From assembly GCA_001695595.3 (NCBI GenBank), contig MBPM02000002.1, forward strand, positions 186,001 through 250,000: a DNA stretch of 64,000 nucleotides. Direction: 5' to 3'. The notes beneath the pieces were generated by a model, which was not told the origin of the DNA, made no database searches, and was given only the letters and a program-made list of their open reading frames with translations. Both the position numbers and the translations under genes were made by a program. This DNA comes from Plasmopara viticola (lineage: Eukaryota; Oomycota; Peronosporomycetes; Peronosporales; Peronosporaceae). This document shows, in pieces, positions 56,490-64,000 of this stretch (positions are counted from its first letter, which is position 1; every line of letters begins with the position of its first letter).

Positions 56490-56775
56490 TCTTGAGCAGT
56501 TACAAAGCGCAACTTGTAGCGAAAGAAAATATGCAGTAGTATGGCATGGACTACACAGATACCATCAGCCGTGTCGTTCATCAGGACTATATCCAGACAA
56601 CTTTCGCTCTTGCTGAGGAGCTGAATGTGCCAGCGGTGTTCTTGAGTAAGGACTTAGTATTTTTTATCTTTGTGAAGACGTAGATATGGGGATTGTGTAA
56701 AGGCCTGTATGGGCTTAATCAGGCGTATCGCGAAGCGAATGTGAATCCCTTCGGTATCAGTTGCGTTTTAGTAGA
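56490..56775 (+). pseudogene. Ty1/copia reverse transcriptase remnant
   Basis: The plus strand reads YKAQLVAKENMQ, a stop, YGMDYTDTISRVVHQDYIQT, FALAEELNVPAVFLSKD and then CKGLYGLNQAYREAN. These equal the canonical copia blocks 'YKARLVAKG..Q..GIDY.ETFSPV', 'I....ALAA..' and 'LYGLKQAPR.W'. The VKTAFL..G block is damaged and there are at least two stops. SINE-like copy 4 inserted about 150 bp downstream. Confidence 0.85.
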
Positions 56776-56923
56776 ACGCACTGCATGCAGCATTTTTAAT
56801 ATGCTTATTGTTCTGCTTGTGTTTAGCGATGTATTCGCCGACTCGTGATCAATGTTTCAAAAGCTTTTTTTTGAAAGATAGAACTGGCATGTGCACTGTA
56901 TATTGCGCACGAGAGCTTCGAAA

Positions 56924-57249
56924 TCAGGGAAAAGGTTGGGGTGACGGCCTCCTTCCAAGCCCGGGGGCTAAATGCTCGCGCGCTTCGGGCAGGTGCTCTC
57001 GGGCATCTGCAGGTCTCTAACGAGTCTCTCGACGCGACGGTCTCCAGCACCAGGGCGCCACCTGGGCTCTTACCAAGTCAGAGCTAAACAAAATAATGGA
57101 AGACCCTCACGACCTCGGTGCTGGCTGCACTGCCCGCCGAACGAGACCCGACGTATGCGGACACCACTTTATGCCGTGGACTAGCCAGACTGAGCCTACC
57201 ACGTGCATAACTTGGCAACGCGATATCGTAATACAATACAATACAAGAA
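56924..57249 (+). mobile_element. SINE-like retroposon, copy 4, with 8-bp target duplication
   Basis: A full-length plus-strand copy, with ATACAATACAATACAA in the tail. It is flanked by CTTCGAAA at 56916-56923 and 57250-57257. It differs from the other copies by a short deletion (CTCTCGACGCG where others read CTCACCCTCGACGCG). It lies close to the copia RT remnant. Confidence 0.85.
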
Positions 57250-57257
57250 CTTCGAAA

Positions 57258-58316
57258 ACTTGAAGATTTGATAAAAATGGCTGCTTTTGTGCCCGATGGA
57301 TGCCAATAGGTGCTTGAAAATTTGAGGAATCATTCACTTAACGCGTCGACAATGGCCCCGCCGCCGCACAAGAAGGACACTACTGCACAGCTTAAGCCGA
57401 GCGGACGGTGGATGTAATATACTACGAAAATTGTATCGTATAATAAAATAATATGTCTCTACCGGGCTTTAAGTGCTTCTGGAAAATGGATGTTGCAGGA
57501 AGTGCTTACGAATATAGCGAAACCTGCACAGCACTTTGCTTAAATTCTCGCTTGAATCACCCACGACACTTTAATTTCTGTCATTACAAAGCTTGTGTTA
57601 AAGTGCAGCACCGAATTGTCCGATGTGCAATGGCGGTCATGATAGCAGACTTCTATATATCACTACCGTTCTGCGAATGCAGTAGAACTTAGATTGCGAG
57701 TACTGCTGCTACTGCGCACCCATGTAGCAGCACTAAAACATTGCTGTAGTTATCGAAAGACGTCAAAAGTCGGACACTGGCCAACAAGTAGACGAGCTGC
57801 ATGGAACAAAAACTCACTAATTTCAAAGAATATTACTTATATGGCCACTTGATCAGCACTTATTGCTCCATTTCACACGACTCCAAGCAGCAAAATCAAT
57901 TTCAGTACCAGACTTCAAGTGGCACCCACTCGCCTGCTGGACGCTGCGAGCGTTGAAAGCACTTGACCGAAAAGCTACAGCTCTGTGTGGTTTGACTACA
58001 AATGTCGCAAAGGTCTCGTCCTCACGTCAACGATCGCTTTGTATAAACTCTAACTTTCCTCAGAGGAGCGAGATGGTGCATCAATTGTCACGTGATAGCG
58101 CAAGAGATTATTTGATGGCACTTCGTATATTTTTGTGATATGCATTAGGTATGTCGATCAATCATTGCAAAAGACCAACAAGACGAACAGCGATTAACAA
58201 GACGAACGTGCATGGAAAAGTTTTGTATGCTTACGCCTATTGTGCGCATTATTACCCTTTGGTACTGCAAACGTGGTACACTCACGCGAGTCCTCACTAC
58301 AGATGCACGACACTGC
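57258..58316. other. Intergenic tract downstream of aspartate aminotransferase
   Basis: No gene recognised. The right end includes the 3' flank of the aminotransferase gene. Confidence 0.45.
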
Positions 58317-59665
58317 TTAAGCGTTCTGCACGACCTCGGCAATCGACTGCGCAATGTACTCCACATTCTTGGTCGTAACGCCAGCCATACTAATGCGACC
58401 ATCTTTGGTTAGATAAATGTGGTGCATTTCGATCATGCGCGCCACCTGAGCCTCCGTCAGACCGGTGTAGCAGAACATGCCAATCTGGGCCGTAATGTGG
58501 TTCCAGTCCGACTTGACTCCATTATCCTTTTCAAGCTTTTCAATCGCCGAGCGAAGAGCCGAACGCATAGAGATAATACGGTCAGCCATGCCTTTGCACT
58601 CTTCGTACCACTGCTTCTTTAAGTGTTCGTCCGATAGGATCGTGGACACAATGAGCGCACCGTGGATTGGCGGGTTCGAGTACATCGGACGGATAATGAT
58701 CTTGAGCTGCGACTGCACGCGCTCAGCCTCCTCTTTGCTGTCGGTCACGACGCTAAGAGCACCCACTCGCTCGCCGTAGAGACCAAAGTTTTTAGCGTAA
58801 GACTGAGACAAAATGACGTTGTGGCCTTCCTCCACGAAGAAACGGACGGCAGCAGCGTCACGAGATGCGTCACCCGAGGCAAAGCCTTGGTAGGCACAGT
58901 CAAAGAATGGAACATGCTGTTTGGCCTTCATGGTGTCGGCGATTTTCTTCCATTGTTCGAGTGTGGGGTCTACACCCGTGGGATTGTGGGCGCAGGCATG
59001 CAACAAGAAGATCGATCCGTCCGGAGCTCCCTCCAAGTCTTTCATCAGACCAGCAAAGTCCAAGCCACGTGAAGCAGGCTCGTAGTACGTATAGCGGCGA
59101 ACTTCCATGCCCGCGTCCTTCATGATGGGGATGTGGTTGCCCCACGTTGGATTGGGCAGGTACACAGGGGTGTTTTTACCAAGGAATTTTGTGAAGAACT
59201 CACCAGCAAGACGCACACCGCCCGTGCCAGAAATAGTCTGCACGCCAGTGATGCGTCCTTGCTTAAGAGCCTCGCAGTCGTCACCGTAGGCAAACTTCAG
59301 CGATAGGTCGACAAAATCCTTCATGCCGGCAATACCAGCGTACTCTTTATTCATGCCCGCGGCCATGATGCGTTTCTCAGCCTCGAGAACAGATGGGAGC
59401 ACAAATGGCTTTCCATTATCGTCCCGGTAGGCACCCACACCCAAGGACACCTTGCGTGGATCCGTGTCCTACAATGTTGCCAGACTGTAACGTTAGTCAA
59501 CAATGCCAAGACTTGGGATATTTGACGTTTATTAACCTTATTAAACCGATCAGTCAACCCCAAGATGGGATCAGCGGGGCCCATGGGGACGCTTGCCAGC
59601 CACTGGCTGGTCACTGCCTTGGTGGCGAACCCGCGTGTGGTTTGGAGAACGGGACGAGGGATCAT
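58317..59665 (-). CDS. GOT2: Aspartate aminotransferase, mitochondrial, two exons
   Basis: Exons (minus): 59665-59537 and 59468-58317, with a 68-bp phase-0 intron, for 426 aa. The start MIPRPVLQTTRGFATKAVTS is a mitochondrial presequence. The junction restores the family motif FNK|DTDPRKVSLGVGAYRDD. Other hallmarks are ISGTGGVRLAGEFF, LPNPTWGNHIPI, LLHACAHNPTGVDPT and FFDCAYQGFASGD. The PLP lysine lies in SQSYAKNFGLYGERVGALS and the substrate Arg near the end in GRISMAGVTTKNVEYIAQSI. It interconverts aspartate and 2-oxoglutarate with oxaloacetate and glutamate (malate-aspartate shuttle). Confidence 0.95.
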
Positions 59666-60348
59666 TCTCAGAACTCAAAGTTTTTGGAAGTGCTGGTCAA
59701 AGCCCATATATTCAATTTGCTTTTAAGCATTGCATTGCACATCATATGATATTGAAGGTCCTCTCCGCGTCATCAATCTCTAATATATCGAACTGATAGT
59801 CACTCACTGCCTGCAAAGCTTTTTAGGACAACGAATGGTACACAGATTTCTACTAATGCTCGTAGCAGCGAATAATGTACATGGTCATTAATATTAAAGA
59901 GCTTAAATTAAAATCGTATTTAGCCGAACTTCGTAAGAGCAATGGATCATAAATAAGTGGAGTAGAGCTCGACGCTCGGAACGTCAAAAAGACAGGACGT
60001 TGTATCTTGCGAAGTGTCGTCCAACTGACATATATGCAGTGCTTATGGAAGTGGTCTAGCCGAGAGAAAGCGGCACGTCACCATTGGATTTGCATTGAGT
60101 ACATGTACACGGTGAAGCACTCGCAGACGCGCGAACTGGTCTTGTGGAAGGGACTTGCAGGCTTTTATTAATGTGAAAGCAGCCGAAAAAGCTTGGGGCA
60201 TTTAGTAGCGCCACTGTCGTCAAACGCCGGGAGACTATCCGAAGTTGACATTGCGTCATCTATGTTGGGTATTTATCCGTTGTTATAAGAAATGTCCGCT
60301 TGATGCGATTGCCGCAAAGACGATCGATGAATATTGACGAACAACTCA
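59666..60348. other. Intergenic tract upstream of aspartate aminotransferase
   Basis: Contains the presumed promoter. A 67-codon minus-strand frame at 60056-60259 has no recognised domain. Confidence 0.4.
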
Positions 60349-60860
60349 TTAGATGGTGAGGTGGATCGGCTCAATTTTCGCCATTCCATTTTTTTTGGCA
60401 GATTTTTTTGCAGCCTCTTGTTCTTGGCGGAAGCGAATGGAAGGTGTGCCACTCGATTGTGACGGACCGCCTTGTGGTTGATACGACATGGACAGAATTC
60501 TTTCATGCCATCGTCCGGGGAGGGTGATGGTACCGAACTCTCGGGAGCCTGATTTTGTGTGAAGTAAACTGTGCGTTTGCGGGAAGGCAGACCGTGTGTT
60601 GGGAAAGTACACGTGGGACGGGCTTCAAGGGATACAAACCAATTAAAATAGTGTGGGTCAGTGAATTCATCTCGAAGTCGTACCCATTCCACATTGTAGC
60701 GCGACCCACATAGAGAAAAAACGGGCAATCTGTATGGTAGAGCCAAACGCAGACAATGAAACTTGGCTTAATTTAAAAGTCACGCTATAAGATGCGCCGG
60801 TGAAGCGAACAATAGCATTTGGTACTATTAAGAATAGGGCCTACACTGCACAATGTTCAT
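60349..60860 (-). CDS. Small protein of unknown function, three exons
   Basis: The last exon (60548-60349) reads SREFGTITLPGRWHERILSM and ends GMAKIEPIHLTI. The middle exon (60729-60611) reads PVFSLCGSRYNVEWVRLRDE and then HYFNWFVSLEARPT. A 62-bp intron (donor GTACTT, acceptor AATCAG) joins them in frame. A tiny first exon, 60860-60847 (MNIVQ), fits with a 117-bp intron but is uncertain. The product would be about 110 aa, with a Gln/Lys-rich basic C-terminus (FRQEQEAAKKSAKKN). Protein-like composition and matching splice phases argue that it is real. I recognise no family. Confidence 0.5.
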
Positions 60861-62636
60861 CTGAGCTTTGTTTAGAAAGACAAGACAACGAAAATCAGGA
60901 GTGCATGGTTTAGCAAACAAGACGGGCAGACGTCACTGAAAAGCTTTTGACCACATACTGTCAAAGACACGAAATTAGCGAAGGGGGGATCGGTTTAGCC
61001 ATTTAATAAAGCGAGCTAAAGAAGAAGCGGCATAAGTGAATTCTCTACCACCCCGGACACCCGCTAAATTCCTTCTCAGAAATATTGAGATAGTACGTGT
61101 AGCTTAAAAAGGTCAATTGTCCGTTTTTAGGACAAAACGTTGCGCTTATGATAAAACCAGTGCATCGGGATGTCCATTTAAGCTTGAGGGGTTTAACGGT
61201 TTGCACCACAAATGATCTCCTGTTACGCTCCTGCCACAGACGGGTGTGATGTGCGTCTATCCATATTTGTGGATGTGTGTCTGTTGCCAATTCGTTCAGC
61301 AGGTCCGCAAAAACTTTCTCGCGGATCACGGTGGGACATGGGGCCCACATACGGTGACATTCCGTTGATGCAAATGGCGCAGGAGTCAATTTTAGTGCCT
61401 TGCGCCTAAGCACATCGCTATTAAAGGGACAAGCTCGGCTTTGCTTGCGGCGATAAGTGGCTTCGCACGGAAACGTGGGCGGGATGAAATGTTTGATGCA
61501 CTAGACATCTATTTATTCTTGTTTGTATGGAGTTTTCGTATGTACTTTTTCTCTTTTCTGTCTTGTTTTGTTTGTATGAAGTTTTAAGTACGGACTGTTT
61601 TTTACTCTATTTTTCTTTCTTCTCTGAGCTTACTAAGAAAAGCACTTTGATAGCTAAAGGCTCAATCTCAGTTAGAGTTTACGCGGGTGACTGACTGCAG
61701 TTAAATGCAAACGCAATCTTTGAATGATAAGCACACCAAAACGCAAGAATTTTAACTGCAAGCCTCACAACGCAAAGTGTGCCTTACTACCCGGTGCATT
61801 ACGGCTGCAGTTCTCAAACAAGTAACTTAAGCCCGTAAACTCTTGAGAGGTGGTTCTTACATCTTCTCAATGTGATCACAATATGCACTCAAATATTAGG
61901 AAACGGAGGTATAATTTCAGGAAAAAAGGCGCATGTTCCTTGATCGAGTAGAGCAATATGCGTAGACACAGAGTATTAAGCAGCAAAACCTGCGATGTTA
62001 GCTAAAAGACCCGTTAAGTCGAGGCGAAATTGGTGCGACGAAAAAAAATTCGAGGCGGTCGAAGGCGAAGACGGACGGAAAGAGCGCGGACAAACGGGGT
62101 CCGAGCGTTGTCGCAAGAGTATTTCCAACCAAAACTCTGTGAAAATATCCTCATCGATTATTCGTTTGAGGATTTTGATAGCTTTAGCCGATTATTAGGC
62201 CAAATAATTTTAGCCCATAATGGCTTGATAATATGGACCCCAAAATTCCGCAATAGAATTTGATATGAAAATATGTCAATCAATGGACAATGAAATTTGC
62301 AGCGATCCGCCATACCAAAATGACCCCACATATGTCACTATGGTCACCTCGCTAGCCATTGACTACGAAGTTGAGTCATTGACTCGGTGTGTACTTTTTG
62401 ACTATGTCGATTCTTTCATCAAATTTTTTGTCGTCGACCTCCTCTGAACCAATTGGTCACTATAAAGGCACACTTGGGTCCTATACCAAAACAACTTTCT
62501 CCAAAGAAAACTTGACGCACGTGCTCTAAATAGAGCGGTGTGCCGTCTATTAGCCTCTTAACCCTGCACTTCCGAGAAATAAGCGCCAAAACTGCCTACG
62601 CCTCCTTCGTGCCACAGTTACGGTTAGGAAAATACT
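60861..62636. other. Gene-free tract with possible retroelement debris
   Basis: A 122-codon minus-strand frame at 61045-61413 (REKVFADLLNELATDTHPQI; HHTRLWQERNRRSF) resembles the C-terminal helical region of retroelement polyproteins, but it cannot be assigned. The rest is AT-rich with pyrimidine runs around 61500-61620. Confidence 0.3.
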
Positions 62637-62851
62637 GCAACGCGTTTTAAAATACGGCAAGACCGTACCACCTAGGACTTTTAAAGCGTTCCGACTATAT
62701 TTACTTGGGATGCAGTTATCCACATTGCGGCGCCACGACCCGGTTAAGGTAACGGTTTTGACTAATGAGAATCCGAAATACCTAACTATTCCGCTTTTAA
62801 ACGACCGCTTTTTACGGCTTCTCGGCTTTAGCGCTTTTGCTAAAGATTGAT
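62637..62851 (+). pseudogene. Coding remnant upstream of the LINE fragment (possible ORF1)
   Basis: An uninterrupted frame of about 70 codons (VLKYGKTVPPRTFKAFRLYL; YLTIPLLNDRFLRLLGFSAF) ends at a stop near 62850. It lies about 110 bp upstream of the LINE endonuclease start, in the same orientation, so it could be the end of the element's ORF1. This is positional inference only. Confidence 0.35.
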
Positions 62852-62959
62852 GCAATATAAAAAGGTACCGAATCCTCTGGAAGCTCTACTTCAATTTTCC
62901 AAGATTCTAAGCTGCCTTATTCTGGTAACTTATAACCTCAACTACACTTCGAATACAGG

Positions 62960-64000
62960 GGGCTCGATTTAAAGGCTGTTTCACCAAACGTTAATGGTCT
63001 TAATCGCCCAAGCCTTATCATACACCAAAATCTTTTCTCTGAATAGCAAGTTGTTGCTTTTTAAGTGACAAAACTCACCAGCCTTATGTTCCAGGAATAA
63101 ACGATTACTTTCTTCACGCAGCGGACTTCAACTCTTGTATTTACTGGTCCACCCAGCAAATAACTTTGTAGAAACGCAATGGGGTCGCCTTCGCTTTTAG
63201 TGGAGCTCATCCCTCCAACGATCTATCACGCAACAAAACGCCAACGACCCAATACTAAGTGACCAGTACTCAGTTATAGCGGCACAGCTTGGCGCTAAAC
63301 AAGTGTTTATTCATGTGGCTTACCGTCCTGTTCTATCCAGCGATCGTGTAGCATTTTTGGTGCTCTTCCGCACTTCAGATGACCCATCCGAATATTTAGT
63401 ACTCGGTGATATTATTATCACTAAAACAATCCAACATTCCATTGCTGCATCACTAGACCGTCACTCTGCTTGACTGCATTAGAGTATTGAAAAGAAGCGT
63501 ATGAGCAGCAGCGGCGCGCGCAGCAAGCAAGACACCAATCAAAAGAAAAGACTGCAAAGTCCCCCTGTATCCGCGAGGTGTTCTTTTAAAATTTATTTGT
63601 GGACAACGTGGGGGGATTTGTACTATCCTGGACATAATGGTTTCGAACTCTACAAATTTGTATTACTATGAATTTCGATTTTGATCAGATTCGCCCCTTT
63701 TTTGTCGTCATAAAGTGAAAGGGCCAAGCTTTTCGACTGGATGACTAATTTGGGTTTACCAGGCGTGGTCATTTCGACTCACCGTATATATTGAGGCACT
63801 TTGTCCCTGTCAAATGTGGAGGACCTTCATATTCGGCTCAAAGATTCCAACGCTGAAAAGCACCAATCTATTTTACAACACATACAGCAGCCAAAGACTC
63901 AACGCTTTTCAAGTTTTATTATTAAAAGCACCGCTTACAGCTGATGAGTTCTACTACGCCATCCAACACACGGCACGTGGAAAGAGCCCAGAACCGGATA
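62960..64000 (+). mobile_element. LINE fragment: AP-type endonuclease and start of RT, decayed
   Basis: The endonuclease start is visible as SPNVNGLNRPS near 62980. A mid-domain block follows, GAKQVFIHVAYRPVLSSDRV and then YLVLGDIIITK, corresponding to 'YAP...R..F...LLGDFN'; the catalytic GDFN is GDII here. The final bases give the RT entry LTADEFYYAIQHTARGKSPE-PD, the 'GKSPGPDG' block of non-LTR RTs. Frameshifts and stops separate the parts. The element continues beyond the window. Confidence 0.75.

Noticed and set aside
1..64000. CRISPR arrays, rRNA genes, bacterial operons
   Set aside because: No regularly spaced repeats, no rRNA-like blocks, and the gene structure is eukaryotic with introns.

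Overview
The window looks like nuclear DNA of an oomycete, most likely a Phytophthora or downy-mildew relative (Peronosporales). This is inferred from three things: compact conserved eukaryotic genes with short GT-AG introns (mostly 53-91 bp), a mitochondrial-type HslU ATPase of the GFHG pore type, and gene islands set in long AT-rich tracts full of decayed LTR, LINE and SINE-like elements. Two cilium/centriole genes (CCDC146 and CEP131) are intact, which fits an organism that still makes flagellated zoospores. No species call is possible from sequence alone.

Layout. 1-622: the 5' end of an LTN1 (listerin) gene on the minus strand, running off the window. 0.7-15 kb: gene-poor, with decayed Ty3/gypsy fragments, two SINE-like families with target-site duplications, and one copy of an old 1.3-kb repeat. 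15.0-19.5 kb: gene island (a possible 59-aa small ORF, hslU, LAS1, a PX-domain gene). 19.5-22.8 kb: a perfect hairpin and a third SINE-like copy. 22.8-41.1 kb: the main island, holding REI1-like and D2HGDH (divergent), CCDC146, two intron-rich coiled-coil genes, a five-exon BET bromodomain gene, isovaleryl-CoA dehydrogenase and CEP131 (divergent), and linker histone H1. 41-58 kb: repeat-rich, with a Ty3/gypsy element whose 5' LTR has been split by a 6.5-kb inversion, a Ty1/copia remnant and a fourth SINE-like copy. 58.3-60.9 kb: mitochondrial aspartate aminotransferase and a small three-exon gene. 61-64 kb: retroelement debris ending in a LINE endonuclease/RT fragment cut by the window edge.

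Themes. Three genes serve 60S ribosome production or surveillance (LAS1 pre-rRNA cleavage, REI1-like 60S maturation, LTN1 stalled-60S quality control). Four are mitochondrial (hslU, D2HGDH, IVD, aspartate aminotransferase). D2HGDH and IVD each share a short divergent promoter with a neighbour. The most informative structural signals are the pentanucleotide-tailed SINE-like family with target-site duplications, a tRNA-headed SINE with a 16-bp duplication, and the LTR split by inversion. I did not find an obviously new multi-gene system.
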